A DNA stretch of 64,000 bases from Janibacter sp. Soil728. Lineage in GTDB: Bacteria; Actinomycetota; Actinomycetes; Actinomycetales; Dermatophilaceae. Positions 55,407-64,000 of this stretch are shown here, piece after piece. The position numbers and the translations under genes are program-made. A model generated the notes under the pieces. That model saw only the letters and a list, made by a program, of their open reading frames with translations. It was not told the DNA's origin and searched no databases. The stretch's first letter is position 1. The number at the start of each line of letters is the position of its first letter. The stretch is taken from assembly GCF_001428305.1 (NCBI RefSeq), contig NZ_LMRZ01000001.1, positions 558,289 through 622,288 on the forward strand, in the 5' to 3' direction.

Positions 55407-56711
55407 TCAGGCGGGGCAGCGGCGGGTCGAGATCGTGAAGCCCTGCGTCCGCAGACGCTCGATGAGCGGGGCGGCCATCGCGACGGCGGGGGTGAGGACG
55501 CCCCCTTCGCTGTCGAGGTCGTCCTGCGCGAGGCACAGTGCGGCCTGGCCGAGCATGATCGCGGTCCCGTTGTAGCCGGGGTCGGCGTCGGCGGCGACCT
55601 TGGTCGCGTACTTGGCCCCGCTCGTCGTCCCCGCGACGACCTCGAGCGCGAAGCGCCCGTTGACCCGGGTGTCCTCGTCCGGTCCCTCACCGGGGGCCGG
55701 CAGGAACCGGTCGACGACCTTGCGGGTCGGCGCGTAGGACAGGCCGGTGACCAGGCCGAGCAGTCCAGCGGTCATACCGGTGGCGCGAAGGGGGGCGGTG
55801 ATGCGCGAGCCGAAGTCCGTCACCTCGTGGTAGCGGAAGGCACGGCCGTACCGCCACCCGAGGAGCGCATTGCTGCGGCGCACGATGCGGGTGTTGTACG
55901 TGGCCATGACGAAGGGGCCGGTCCAGTGACCGTCCTCGGTACGACGCACCGGCAGGCGTGAGCCGAGACGCTTGGTGACGGAGCGGACTCGACCGGCGCG
56001 ACGTGCCTCCGGGGAGGGCTGTGTGGAGTCCTCGCGGTCGGCCTTGGTCGGCTCCGCGGCCCTGTCGGGGCTCAGCCCGTAGGGGTCGGACATGGCCCGA
56101 CGGTCCTCGAGGGACTCGCGAACGGCGATCGCCTGCCTGCGCATCGAGTCGATGGTGCCGCCGGACAGGCCGCCCTTGAGGCTGCGGACGAAGAGCACGG
56201 TGTCGGTGAGGGTCCCCGCGCCTTCGTCGGCAGCGATCCGGGCCGTCTCCCAGACACCCAGGTCGGAGGGGATGGAGTCGAAGCCGCAGGAGTGGACGAT
56301 CCGGGCTCCGGAGCGCTTGGCCACCTCGTGGAAGGCCTCGGCGCTGTCGCGTACGAAGAGGACCTCGCCGGTCAGGTCGGCGTAGTGGGTCCCGGCCAGG
56401 GCGCAGGCCTTGACGAGCTCGCCACCGTGGATGGCGTACGGACCGACCGTGGTCACCAGGACACGCGTGCGCGCCGCGAGGTCGGCGCACGAGGCCGGGT
56501 CGGAGACGTCGATGACGATGCGTGGCCACGACGCGGCGGCGCCGCCGAGCTCGGCAGCCAGTGCGTCGAGCCGGACGCGGGAGCGGCCCGCGAGAGCGAT
56601 GCGCGTGCCCTCGGGCGCGTGGTCACCCAGGTGCCCGGCGGTGAGCCGTCCGACGAAGCCGGTGGCTCCGACGAGGACGATGTCGAAGTCGCGGGCCTGC
56701 TTGTTGATCAT
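55407..56711 (-). CDS. Saccharopine-dehydrogenase-like / trans-acting enoyl reductase family protein
   Basis: A 434-residue Rossmann-fold oxidoreductase. The N-terminal [20 protein letters not shown] binds NAD(P), and [27 protein letters not shown] is the typical saccharopine-dehydrogenase-family strand-helix. [15 protein letters not shown] matches the mycobacterial trans-acting enoyl reductase group (Rv2449c/Rv2953 type) that reduces lipid precursors. TACTGT lies six bases before the ATG on this strand, so it is probably leaderless. It converges on the tandem GNAT gene with a three-base gap. The substrate is unknown. Confidence 0.85.
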   Translation of the reverse strand: MINKQARDFDIVLVGATGFVGRLTAGHLGDHAPEGTRIALAGRSRVRLDALAAELGGAAASWPRIVIDVSDPASCADLAARTRVLVTTVGPYAIHGGELVKACALAGTHYADLTGEVLFVRDSAEAFHEVAKRSGARIVHSCGFDSIPSDLGVWETARIAADEGAGTLTDTVLFVRSLKGGLSGGTIDSMRRQAIAVRESLEDRRAMSDPYGLSPDRAAEPTKADREDSTQPSPEARRAGRVRSVTKRLGSRLPVRRTEDGHWTGPFVMATYNTRIVRRSNALLGWRYGRAFRYHEVTDFGSRITAPLRATGMTAGLLGLVTGLSYAPTRKVVDRFLPAPGEGPDEDTRVNGRFALEVVAGTTSGAKYATKVAADADPGYNGTAIMLGQAALCLAQDDLDSEGGVLTPAVAMAAPLIERLRTQGFTISTRRCPA

Positions 56712-56858
56712 GAAATGACAGTAACGCGTTGCCACACAGGGGGATTCATCGTGAGATGACAATGCGCGCGCCGCGGCCTTCCCAGAGGGCGCATGGTCCG
56801 ATAGGAAGGGGGGTACAGGCACGATGCACGCTCGTACCCACGACGAAGGAGAAGCACC

Positions 56859-57164
56859 ATGACGCAGCCTCCGAACGAGACCCCTGACCTGCCCGAGGAG
56901 GCCATCGGCGGTGTGCCGACCCAGGCCCCGCAGTCCGACGGTTCCGCCGGTGACGGTGGCGCTGATGGCGCGGCCGGCGATGGTTCCGCCGGCGATGGTG
57001 GTGCTGATGGCGCGGCCGGCGATGGTTCTGCTGGTGACGGTGGCGCTGATGGCGCGGCCGGCGACGGTTCCGCCGGAGACGGTGCTGCCGGAGACGGCGG
57101 CGCCGACGGTGCTGCCGGTGACGGTGGCGCTGACGGCGGCGCATCGGCCGACCGCGGCCTCTGA
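56859..57164 (+). CDS. Low-complexity Gly/Asp/Ala repeat protein
   Basis: A 101-residue protein. The first ~25 residues are Pro/Glu-rich; the rest is built from repeats of [14 protein letters not shown], three nearly identical 14-residue units and then a degenerate part. It is strongly acidic with no membrane segment or signal peptide. The ATG has AAGGAG seven bases upstream, so it is translated. Its stop abuts the GTG of the JmjC-like cupin gene, suggesting one operon. I do not recognise the family; it may be a disordered linker or a locus prone to repeat-number change. Confidence 0.6.
   Translation: MTQPPNETPDLPEEAIGGVPTQAPQSDGSAGDGGADGAAGDGSAGDGGADGAAGDGSAGDGGADGAAGDGSAGDGAAGDGGADGAAGDGGADGGASADRGL
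56940..57065 (+). repeat. Three tandem 42-bp repeats in the low-complexity gene
   Basis: Units at 56940-56981, 56982-57023 and 57024-57065 differ at a few third-codon positions only. A degenerate continuation runs to about 57150. Unit length is a multiple of three, so copy-number change would keep the reading frame. Confidence 0.9.
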
Positions 57165-58400
57165 GTGACTGACCCGGACGAGGCCGGCGCACCCCAGCGG
57201 TGCGCCGGCCTTCGTCGCATCACGGACCTGGATCCCCAGGACTTCGCCACGTCCTGGGGCCGGGAGCCCCGGCACGTCCCCGCGGCGGCGCTACCTGCCC
57301 CCTTCGCCGACCTGCTCGACACCCGCGCGGTCGACGAGCTGCTCTCGCTCCACGGTCTGCGGGCCCCCTTCCTGCGGGTCGCACGGGAGGGCCGCACCCT
57401 CGCCGACGGTGAGTTCACCCGTGGCGGCGGGGTCGGTGCCGGAGTGGGGGACCAGCTCGACGACACCGCGCTCCTGCGGCTCTTCGCCGAGGGCCACACC
57501 CTCGTCCTGCAGGGGCTGCACCGCACCCACCCACCGGTGCTCGCCTTCGCCCAGGACCTCGCCGCCGACCTCGGGCACCCCGTGCAGGTCAATGCCTATG
57601 TCACGCCGCCGCAGAGCCGTGGGTTCGCCGCGCACTACGACGTGCACGACGTCTTCGTCCTGCAGACCGGCGGCGACAAGCACTGGCGCCTGCACCGCCC
57701 GGTCCAGCCGCACCCCCTTCGCGATCAGCCCTGGCAGGACCACCGGCAGGCCGTCGACGAGGGAGCGAAGGGGGAGCCTCACCTCGACGTGACCCTGCAG
57801 CCGGGCGACGTGCTCTACATCCCCCGTGGCTGGTTGCACTCGGCGACCGCGCTCGGCGGGGTCAGCACGCACCTGACGGTCGGCGTCCACGTCTGGCACC
57901 GAGGGCACGTTGCCGACGCCGTCCTCGACACGGCGCGAAGGGCGCTCGCCGACCTCCCGGCGCAGCGGACCTCCCTTCGCCCCGGGGTGGACGTGGCCGA
58001 CCCCACGGACCTCGCGGACGACCTCGCCGCCGTGCGCGCGGCACTCCTCGACGCGATCGCGATGGTCGACGAGTCCGCCGTCGCCGCCCACCTGGCCGCC
58101 CGAGCCCGTCCGGCCCAGCGACCCGCACCGATCTCGCCGGTCGCCAGCACGCAGGCGCTGCACGACGGGCCGGAGGGGCTGCCCGTCGTGCCCCGCGGGC
58201 ACCTCCGGGCGACGCTGGAGCCTGCTGCCGACGGGTCCGTCCTCGTCAGCAGGGCGGGGCGGCTACCCCTCGACCCCACCGAGGCCGCCGAGGTCGGGGC
58301 GTGGCTCGCGTCCGGGGAGGTCGCGGTGCTCGCCCCGGACCTGACCCGCCGGCTCGTCGTCGCCGGGGTCGCGGTCCCCGTGCAACCGCCGTCCGCGTAG
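57165..58400 (+). CDS. JmjC/cupin-4-type oxygenase-like protein
   Basis: A 411-residue protein. Residues ~90-260 contain a JmjC/cupin-4 fold: [23 protein letters not shown] with an HxD-type iron motif and [12 protein letters not shown] with the distal His, as in ribosomal oxygenases (RoxA/YcfD) that hydroxylate ribosomal proteins. The C-terminal ~100 residues form an extra domain of winged-helix type. The GTG directly follows the low-complexity gene's TGA, so it is translationally linked. The target is likely a protein, but the residue is unknown. Confidence 0.82.
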   Translation: MTDPDEAGAPQRCAGLRRITDLDPQDFATSWGREPRHVPAAALPAPFADLLDTRAVDELLSLHGLRAPFLRVAREGRTLADGEFTRGGGVGAGVGDQLDDTALLRLFAEGHTLVLQGLHRTHPPVLAFAQDLAADLGHPVQVNAYVTPPQSRGFAAHYDVHDVFVLQTGGDKHWRLHRPVQPHPLRDQPWQDHRQAVDEGAKGEPHLDVTLQPGDVLYIPRGWLHSATALGGVSTHLTVGVHVWHRGHVADAVLDTARRALADLPAQRTSLRPGVDVADPTDLADDLAAVRAALLDAIAMVDESAVAAHLAARARPAQRPAPISPVASTQALHDGPEGLPVVPRGHLRATLEPAADGSVLVSRAGRLPLDPTEAAEVGAWLASGEVAVLAPDLTRRLVVAGVAVPVQPPSA

Positions 58401-58410
58401 GGTCGCCGGT

Positions 58411-59313
58411 GTGAGCGCGACCCCTTCGACCCATCGGTTCCGGTGCTCGCTCGCCGCCCTCGAGCGCGGCGACGTGCCGGTCGGCACGGCGGTGCCCGCA
58501 CGCTACTGGTTGCTCGTCTCCGACCCCGGACCCTGGCCGGCGAAGCCGATCGAGGCGCCCTTCCTCAGCGACGTCGCTGATGACCTGTCAGCGGCGCTGG
58601 GCCGCTTCGGGGCCCGGCTGCAGCTCATCCGCCGACACGGTCGCCAGGAGGGCGAGCTGGTCGAGGCGGACACCGGCACCGACGGGGACAACCCGGTCTT
58701 CCTCGTCGACGTGCGTCGCGGGCTCGTCGGGCGCGCGACCTGGCAGCACCCCGAGGACCTCGTGGCGCTCGCCGCCCGCTTCGACGACCTGCCCGACCCG
58801 AGCCCCGAGCCGCTTCTGCTCGTGTGCACCCACGGCCGCAAGGACGTCTGCTGCGCCATCGACGGCCGCGTCGTCGCCGCCGTCCTCGACGACGCCCTGC
58901 CCGGCGCGGTGTGGGAGACCACTCACCTCGGTGGGGACCGCTTCGCCGGCAATGTCGCCATCCTGCCGGAGGGGTCCCAGTACGGCCGGCTCGACGGTGA
59001 TGTCGCACCGCAGGTGATCCTCGACCACCTCGACGGGCGCGTCGACCTCGAGCGGTGGCGGGGGCGCTGCTCCTGGCACCCGGCCGCCCAGGTGGCCGTC
59101 CACGACGTGCTCGCCACCGTCGCCGACGTGCGGCTGCAGGACATCTCGCCACCCGTCGTCGAGGCGACCGGAGAGGACTCCTGGCGGGTGCAGATCGAGG
59201 CCGGCGGGCGCACCTCCCACCGCTTCGTCACGCGCACGATGAGCGCCCCGCACCAGCTCACCTGCTCCGGGGGGTCCAAGGTGCAGGCGCTCTACACGGT
59301 CCGTCCTTCCTGA
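58411..59313 (+). CDS. Sucrase/ferredoxin-like family protein
   Basis: A 300-residue protein of the sucrase/ferredoxin-like family (thioredoxin-like [2Fe-2S] fold). The motif CTHGRKDVCC supplies Cys ligands, and HLGGDRFAGNVAILPEG a conserved His/Arg loop, followed by a CSWH motif and a C-terminal Cys (LTCSGG). The name does not mean sucrase activity; function is unproven. TAGGGT at 58398-58403 lies seven bases before the GTG, so it is probably leaderless despite the 10-base gap to the cupin gene. Confidence 0.88.
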   Translation: MSATPSTHRFRCSLAALERGDVPVGTAVPARYWLLVSDPGPWPAKPIEAPFLSDVADDLSAALGRFGARLQLIRRHGRQEGELVEADTGTDGDNPVFLVDVRRGLVGRATWQHPEDLVALAARFDDLPDPSPEPLLLVCTHGRKDVCCAIDGRVVAAVLDDALPGAVWETTHLGGDRFAGNVAILPEGSQYGRLDGDVAPQVILDHLDGRVDLERWRGRCSWHPAAQVAVHDVLATVADVRLQDISPPVVEATGEDSWRVQIEAGGRTSHRFVTRTMSAPHQLTCSGGSKVQALYTVRPS

Positions 59314-59389
59314 CCAGTGCGACAGGGTCGGTGGACAGCACCCGGACCGCCGCCACCCGGGTTGACGAGAGCGACTAATCTGGGCGCCC

Positions 59390-60847
59390 ATGACGACCAC
59401 GCCGCAGAGCACCGCAGCAGACGAGCACCTGGCCGAGTGGGCCGACCGACAGGCCAAGGCCGAGGCGATGATCCCCGTTGTGGGCCGCCTCTACCGTGAA
59501 TACGGGGTCGTGACGTCGATTCACGGGCGCACCCTCCTCGGCCAGTCGCCGACCGATGTGCTCAAGGCGCACCGCTTCGCCCGACGCGTCGACATCGAGC
59601 TCACCCTCGACGACACCCTCCCCATGCTCGAGGCGCTCACCGCCCTCCAGCCGGGCCCGGCGTCGGTCGACATCGCCCGCCTGCACCGCCGTCGCCTGGA
59701 GGCCGGCGAGGGCGTCTCCCTCGAGGACTTCCTGCGCTCCGAGCTCGGTGACGTCATCGGCAAGCACGGCGACTCGGAGCTCCCGAGCACCGACGTCATC
59801 CTCTACGGCTTCGGCCGCATCGGCCGCCTGCTGGCCCGCATCCTCGTCGAGCACGCGGGCACCGGCCAGGGCCTGCGCCTGCGCGCCATCGTCGTGCGCA
59901 AGGGCGCCGACAACGACCTGTCCAAGCGCGCGAGCCTGCTGCGGCGCGACTCGGTCCACGGTTCCTTCGCCGGCACGATCACCGTCGACGAGGAGGCCAA
60001 CACCATCCTCGCCAACGGCACGCTGATCCAGGTCATCTACTCCGACAGCCCCTCGAGCGTCGACTACACGCAGTACGGGATCAAGGACGCGGTCGTCGTC
60101 GACAACACCGGCCGGTGGCGCGACGAGGAGGGCCTGTCCCAGCACCTCCAGTGCCCCGGTGTCTCGCGCGTCCTGCTCACGGCTCCCGGCAAGGGCGACC
60201 TGCCCAACATCGTCAGCGGCATCAACGACGCGATGATCGGCACCGACGACAAGGTCGTCACCGCAGCCTCCTGCACGACCAACGCGATCGTCCCGGCGCT
60301 CAAGGTCATCAACGACGAGTACGGCGTCATCGGTGGGCACATCGAGACGGTGCACTCCTTCACCAACGACCAGAACCTCATCGACAACTTCCACAAGGGT
60401 GAGCGTCGCGGTCGTTCGGCGGCACTCAACATGGTGCTCACCGAGACCGGAGCGGCCAAGGCCGTCGCCAAGGCGCTGCCCGAGCTCGAGGGCAAGCTCA
60501 CCGGCAACTCGGTGCGGGTCCCCACACCCAATGTCTCTATGGCGATCCTCAACCTCACGCTGGAGAAGCCGGTCGAGCGCGACACGCTCAACGACTTCCT
60601 GCGCGAGGCCTCGCTCTACGGGGACCTGCACAAGCAGCTCGACTACATCGACAGCCCCGAGGTCGTCTCCACCGACTTCGTCGGCAACCGCCACGCCGGC
60701 ATCGTCGACGGCCGCGCGACGATCACCGCGGGTGACCGGCTCGTCCTCTACGTCTGGTACGACAACGAGTTCGGCTACTCCTGCCAGGTCGTGCGCGTCC
60801 TCGAGGAGATGTCCAAGGTCCACCCGCCGGCCTTCCCGGCGGTCTGA
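59390..60847 (+). CDS. gapB: Glyceraldehyde-3-phosphate dehydrogenase, long GapB-like form
   Basis: A 485-residue GAPDH with an unusual N-terminal extension of about 125 residues (helical, ending near GDSELPSTDV) before the Rossmann domain (ILYGFGRIGRLLARI). The catalytic Cys is in TAASCTTNAIV and the His/strand set in GIVDGRATITAGDRLVLYVWYDNEFGY. This long form matches corynebacterial GapB, used in the gluconeogenic direction. TAATCT at 59376-59381 lies eight bases before the ATG, so it is probably leaderless. It fits functionally with ppdK at 46579-49296. Confidence 0.93.
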   Translation: MTTTPQSTAADEHLAEWADRQAKAEAMIPVVGRLYREYGVVTSIHGRTLLGQSPTDVLKAHRFARRVDIELTLDDTLPMLEALTALQPGPASVDIARLHRRRLEAGEGVSLEDFLRSELGDVIGKHGDSELPSTDVILYGFGRIGRLLARILVEHAGTGQGLRLRAIVVRKGADNDLSKRASLLRRDSVHGSFAGTITVDEEANTILANGTLIQVIYSDSPSSVDYTQYGIKDAVVVDNTGRWRDEEGLSQHLQCPGVSRVLLTAPGKGDLPNIVSGINDAMIGTDDKVVTAASCTTNAIVPALKVINDEYGVIGGHIETVHSFTNDQNLIDNFHKGERRGRSAALNMVLTETGAAKAVAKALPELEGKLTGNSVRVPTPNVSMAILNLTLEKPVERDTLNDFLREASLYGDLHKQLDYIDSPEVVSTDFVGNRHAGIVDGRATITAGDRLVLYVWYDNEFGYSCQVVRVLEEMSKVHPPAFPAV

Positions 60848-60856
60848 TCCAGCGCT

Positions 60857-60891
60857 GAGAGCCCCCCGGTCCACGCGGCCGGAGGGCTCTC
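60857..60891 (+). terminator. Terminator hairpin after gapB
   Basis: GAGAGCCC pairs with GGGCTCTC and inner CCGG words extend the stem, nine bases after the stop. No U-tract. Short direct repeats of GCCATCGCC (60911-60940) and GATGCCCAGTGG (60936-60968) follow before the family-B copies. Confidence 0.75.
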
Positions 60892-60964
60892 GCGTGCCCG
60901 GCCCCCAACGCCATCGCCGCCATCGCCGCCATCGGGATGCCCAGTGGCGCCCTCGAGATGCCCA

Positions 60965-61009
60965 GTGGAGGTAAACGCGCGGACGATTCCTGCGCGAGTC
61001 GACATCCAC
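60965..61009. repeat. Interspersed palindrome family B, copy 5
   Basis: Left arm GTGGAGGTAAACGCGCGGAC is canonical; the right arm (TGCGCGAGTCGACATCCAC) is degenerate. It is followed 18 bases later by copy 6, forming a tandem pair between gapB and the phosphoesterase gene. Confidence 0.85.
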
Positions 61010-61027
61010 TGCCGGCAGGGTCCGTCG

Positions 61028-61076
61028 GGGTGGACTCGGACCCGCCGGCGATTCGTCCGCGCGTTTACCTCCACCC
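61028..61076. repeat. Interspersed palindrome family B, copy 6
   Basis: Right arm GCGCGTTTACCTCCACCC is canonical; the left arm (GGGTGGACTCGGACCCGCC) is degenerate. Together copies 5 and 6 look like one good arm of each kind, as would result from duplication and decay. Confidence 0.85.
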
Positions 61077-61121
61077 GGCGAGGGGGGAGGGCGAAGGGGG
61101 AGGCCGGGCGAAGGGGGAGGC

Positions 61122-62636
61122 TCAGTCCCCGAGCGGGCGCACCACGAGCTCGCCGCCGCCGCAGGTGCGTCCCTCTTCGGGCTCGTCGATGATCCGTGAG
61201 GCGTTGAGGACCGACAGCGAGTCGAAGGACGGTCGGCCCTCGATGATCGCGCGGTACTGGTAGCGCACGAGGCGCTGGGCGCGGCACTGGTCGTCGAAGG
61301 TCAGGACGTCGAAGGAGCTGGGCTGGCCCACGAGCTCGGCGTCCGGTCCGCTGATGAAGTGGGAGAGCGTCCCGCCGCCGGTGAAGGTCCCTGCCTGCAC
61401 CCGGTTGCCGTCGATCTGCGGCACGTGACCGTGGCCGTTGAGCCGCATCCGCCCGGGTGCGTCCTCCAGGGCCGGGGCCTCGTGAGAGACGGTGATGTCG
61501 GGCCTGGCCCCGTCGCCGAGAGCCTCCACCCACAGGTCACGTGCCGCCGTCTGCTGGTCGGTGCCGCCGTCGTCCGCGTCGCCGTAGTACCGCGGGTCGT
61601 TGAAGCCCGCGATCCGCAACCCGCCGATCGTCACCTCGCGGTACTGGCCGGGGCCGGGTTGGAGCAGCTCGACACCGTCGGTGCGACCCAGTGCGTCGAG
61701 CAGCGAGGTGTCGACGGCCGAGCTGCGGTCGTGGTTGCCGGAGACGAAGACATAGGGCACCCCGAGCGAGGCGATCGACCGGTAGAGGTCGCTCAGCCGG
61801 GCCTCCTCGACGTGACCGAGGTTGATCAGGTCGCCGGAGTCGATGACGACGTCGATGCCCTGCTCCTGCACGACCGTGCGCATCAGCGCGTACTGGTTGG
61901 ACGAGTGGATGTCGGAGACGAGCAGCACCTTGAGCGCCTCGGCGTCGCGGGCGGCCTCGGGGGCGTACTCGTCCTGGACCGCGGCAGAGAGGGCGAGCAG
62001 GTTGCGCAGGTAGGGCGTGGCCTGGTCGGCTCGCTGCTCGACGTCGTCGAGCAGGCCCCGGTTGGCGATGGCCAGCTGGAGCAGGCCGGTCGACTGCAGC
62101 TCGACGAGCCGGTCGGGGTCGTAGGTGCGCCCGGCGGACAGGCCCAGACCGGTGCAGGTCAGGGCCGTGACGGTGAGGGCGCCGAGACTCGTGCGTGCCG
62201 TGGGCAGGGACCGGCGACGCAGCCCCAGGACGAGCAGGACGAGCCCGACCCCACCCAGGGCGCCGACACCGAAGTGCAGGGCGACCCCCTTCGCCGCCTC
62301 ACCGATCACCCGGGAGCGTTCTTCGGGGCTCACGTCGAGGGCTGCAGGGCCGAGGTTGCCGGAGGCGACCAACTCGGTGATCTCGGGCTTGACCCGTGGC
62401 GAGACCCGCACGCCCGGGGCGAGGCCGGAGAACTGCGCGGAGACGCTGCCCACGACGGTGTCCGTCCCGATGCGGGAGCGCTCGCCCCAGCTCGGCGAGA
62501 GCCGCACGTCGGCGGCGTAGTAGTCGGTCTCGACGGTGACCGGCCACAGCGCGGCGGTCACGAGGCCGCCGGCGAGCACGGCCGCGGCCACGAGCAGGGC
62601 CAACGCGACCGGGCGCAGGTGAGCGATCCGTCCCAT
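61122..62636 (-). CDS. Membrane-associated metallophosphoesterase
   Basis: A 504-residue protein. Two or three N-terminal membrane helices (about residues 8-30, 120-142, 150-165) anchor it. The calcineurin-like phosphoesterase domain (from ~235) shows LLVSDIHSSNQYAL, VIDSGDLINLG, VFVSGNHDRSS and LNGHGHVPQ, which together supply the two-metal site (Asp-x-His, GD, GNHD, GHxH). It may act on phosphoesters in membrane lipids or nucleotides. TACAGT lies six bases before the ATG on this strand, so it is probably leaderless. It is divergent from the FAD dehydrogenase. Confidence 0.88.
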   Translation of the reverse strand: MGRIAHLRPVALALLVAAAVLAGGLVTAALWPVTVETDYYAADVRLSPSWGERSRIGTDTVVGSVSAQFSGLAPGVRVSPRVKPEITELVASGNLGPAALDVSPEERSRVIGEAAKGVALHFGVGALGGVGLVLLVLGLRRRSLPTARTSLGALTVTALTCTGLGLSAGRTYDPDRLVELQSTGLLQLAIANRGLLDDVEQRADQATPYLRNLLALSAAVQDEYAPEAARDAEALKVLLVSDIHSSNQYALMRTVVQEQGIDVVIDSGDLINLGHVEEARLSDLYRSIASLGVPYVFVSGNHDRSSAVDTSLLDALGRTDGVELLQPGPGQYREVTIGGLRIAGFNDPRYYGDADDGGTDQQTAARDLWVEALGDGARPDITVSHEAPALEDAPGRMRLNGHGHVPQIDGNRVQAGTFTGGGTLSHFISGPDAELVGQPSSFDVLTFDDQCRAQRLVRYQYRAIIEGRPSFDSLSVLNASRIIDEPEEGRTCGGGELVVRPLGD

Positions 62637-62707
62637 GTGCTCACTGTAGGGAGGCGGGCCTGAACCCCATGTGCTACCCGTGAGTAATGAGGTCTAGAGT
62701 CGCCCCC

Positions 62708-64000
62708 ATGGATGCAGACGCCATTGTCGTGGGCCACGGACTTGCCGGGCTCGTCGCCGCAGCGGAGCTCGCTGATGCGGGCCGCAAGGTGCTCGTCGTC
62801 GACCAGGAGAGCGAGGCCAATCTCGGGGGCCAGGCGCACTGGTCCTTCGGCGGGCTCTTCTTCGTCGACAGTCCCGAGCAGCGACGTCTGGGGATCAAGG
62901 ACTCGGCCGAGCTCGCCCACGCCGACTGGATGAACACCGCCGGCTTCGACCGCGACGAGGACAACTGGCCACGGCAGTGGGCGCAGGCCTACCTCGACTT
63001 CGCCGGCGGGGAGAAGCGCTCGTGGCTGCACCAGCAGGGCATGCGTTGGTTCCCGATCGTCGGCTGGGCCGAGCGCGGCGACGGCTCCGCGCACGGCCAC
63101 GGCAACTCCGTGCCCCGTTTCCACATCACGTGGGGGACCGGACCCGGTGTGGCCGCTCCCTTCGTCCGGCGGGTCGAGGAGGCCAAGGAGCGCGGCCTGA
63201 TCACCTATGCCCACCGCCACCGGGTGGACGAGCTCATCGTCGAAGGGGGTGCCGTCACCGGTGTCCGCGGGGCCCGGCTCGCGGACGACCCCGCCGAGCG
63301 GGGAGTGGCGACCAACCGCGACGCGGTGGGCGGCTTCGAGCTGCGCGCACCCGTCGTCCTCGTCGCCTCCGGTGGCATCGGCGGCAATCACGACCTCGTG
63401 CGGGAGAACTGGCCCGAGCGTCTCGGCACCCCGCCCAAGCACATGATCACCGGCGTCCCGGCGCACGTCGACGGCCGGATGATCGCCATCACCGAGGCCG
63501 CGGGCGGCAACCTGATCAACCGCGACCGCATGTGGCACTACGTCGAGGGCATCAGGAACCACTCACCGATCTGGGACCAGCACGGCATCCGGATCCTGCC
63601 CGGGCCGAGCTCGATGTGGCTCGACGCCGAGGGCAGCCGCCTGCCCGCGCCCCTCCTGCCCGGGTACGACACGCTCGGCACCCTCGCCCACCTGCGTGCG
63701 ACCGGCCACGACCACTCGTGGTTCATCACCAACCGGTCGATCGCGGGCAAGGAGTTCGCCCTGTCGGGCTCGGAGCAGAACCAGGACCTGACCGGCAAGG
63801 AGGTCGCCGGGGTCATCCGCAAGCGCTCGCTGGCCGATGTCACGCCGTCGATGCAGGCCTTCCTCGACAAGGGGGCCGACTTCGTCCAGGCCGACACGGT
63901 CGAGCAGCTCGTCGCGAAGATGAACGAGCTCGTCGAGGACGGCGAGCCCCGGCTCGACGTCGCACACGTCAAGAAGCAGGTCGACGAGCGCGACATGCAG
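62708..64000 (+). CDS. FAD-binding dehydrogenase (KstD / flavocytochrome-like), 3'-truncated by the window
   Basis: At least 431 residues without a stop, so the gene continues past the window; relatives are about 550 residues. The N-terminal AIVVGHGLAGLVAAAELADAG binds FAD, GGQAHWSFGGLFFVDSPEQRR is the characteristic second motif, and VLVASGGIGGNHDLVRENWP the Gly-rich strand of the 3-ketosteroid-dehydrogenase/fumarate-reductase superfamily. The substrate may be a steroid or another ring ketone; that is not decided. TAGAGT at 62695-62700 lies seven bases before the ATG, giving a leaderless transcript. Confidence 0.88.
   Translation, partial: MDADAIVVGHGLAGLVAAAELADAGRKVLVVDQESEANLGGQAHWSFGGLFFVDSPEQRRLGIKDSAELAHADWMNTAGFDRDEDNWPRQWAQAYLDFAGGEKRSWLHQQGMRWFPIVGWAERGDGSAHGHGNSVPRFHITWGTGPGVAAPFVRRVEEAKERGLITYAHRHRVDELIVEGGAVTGVRGARLADDPAERGVATNRDAVGGFELRAPVVLVASGGIGGNHDLVRENWPERLGTPPKHMITGVPAHVDGRMIAITEAAGGNLINRDRMWHYVEGIRNHSPIWDQHGIRILPGPSSMWLDAEGSRLPAPLLPGYDTLGTLAHLRATGHDHSWFITNRSIAGKEFALSGSEQNQDLTGKEVAGVIRKRSLADVTPSMQAFLDKGADFVQADTVEQLVAKMNELVEDGEPRLDVAHVKKQVDERDMQ

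Noticed and set aside
56859-57592. Minus-strand Pro/Ala/Ser repeat protein opposite the low-complexity gene
   Set aside because: It is the mirror of the Gly/Asp/Ala repeats; the plus-strand gene has a ribosome site and is coupled to the next gene.

Overview
The window is uniformly GC-rich DNA (roughly 70% by eye). Third codon positions are strongly G/C, Shine-Dalgarno sites are AGGAG-like, and many genes start directly after a TANNNT -10 box. Gene content points to an aerobic actinobacterium of the Intrasporangiaceae/Dermatophilaceae type (Janibacter-like): a 13E12/DUF222 HNH protein, a DUF2236 MpaB-like protein, a MymA-like flavin monooxygenase, a DUF6704-like small membrane protein, a GapB-like second GAPDH and sucrase/ferredoxin-like proteins. 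The genus is inference. I see no rRNA or tRNA gene, no CRISPR array, no integrase or transposase and no prophage. The window reads as chromosomal core plus ordinary accessory genes.

Layout. 1-6.6 kb: a membrane protein, a sterol-desaturase-like hydroxylase divergent from its likely TetR regulator, an MpaB-like protein, an SRPBCC protein, a LOG-family protein, fumC and a small membrane protein. 6.6-13.2 kb: TPR protein, nucleosidase, YtcJ-like amidohydrolase, an unrecognised helical protein, and a CNMP/CBS/DUF294 protein coupled to a DnaQ-like exonuclease. 13.3-18.6 kb: a secreted S1 protease, then a peroxide-defence block (ahpC, ahpF, a cupin) and an alpha/beta hydrolase. 18.65-24.1 kb: a nitrogen-oxide and redox-stress block made of a large NirK-type copper nitrite reductase fusion, a hemerythrin and a DUF2249 protein on the minus strand, divergent from a Cys-rich HTH regulator and an RclA-like flavoprotein. 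24.2-31.6 kb: a six-gene run (MymA-like monooxygenase, SDR, nitronate-monooxygenase-like, AKR, class-III aminotransferase, AMP-forming CoA ligase) that looks like a carbonyl/fatty-acid-type catabolic or lipid-modifying pathway. 31.7-39.4 kb: a probable Zur-controlled AztD-like lipoprotein, a CYP102-like P450 without a fused reductase, a divergent MocR/EamA pair and nadE. 39.6-46.4 kb: a probably truncated gene, GNATs, HNH, DUF1801, DUF2786 and LysR genes. 46.6-64 kb: ppdK, SRPBCC and GNAT genes, an MFS exporter, a candidate small RNA, low-complexity proteins, a crotonase, an enoyl-reductase-like protein, a JmjC-like cupin, a sucrase/ferredoxin-like protein, gapB, a phosphoesterase and the 5' part of a KstD-like FAD dehydrogenase.

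The most unusual structure is not a single gene. The window carries three families of short interspersed palindromes: an 18-bp-arm-type TGCATTGCC family (3 copies), a ~49-bp GGTGGAGGT family (6 copies) and a CGCTCCCTGAGGAG family (2 copies). It also carries a heptamer, CGAAGGG/CCCTTCG, at roughly 90 sites counted by eye, about six times what base composition predicts. Leaderless transcription appears to be the default for singleton genes (about 20 cases with a -10 box 5-8 nt before the start codon). At one divergent pair (MocR/EamA) the two start codons overlap within a single CATG.
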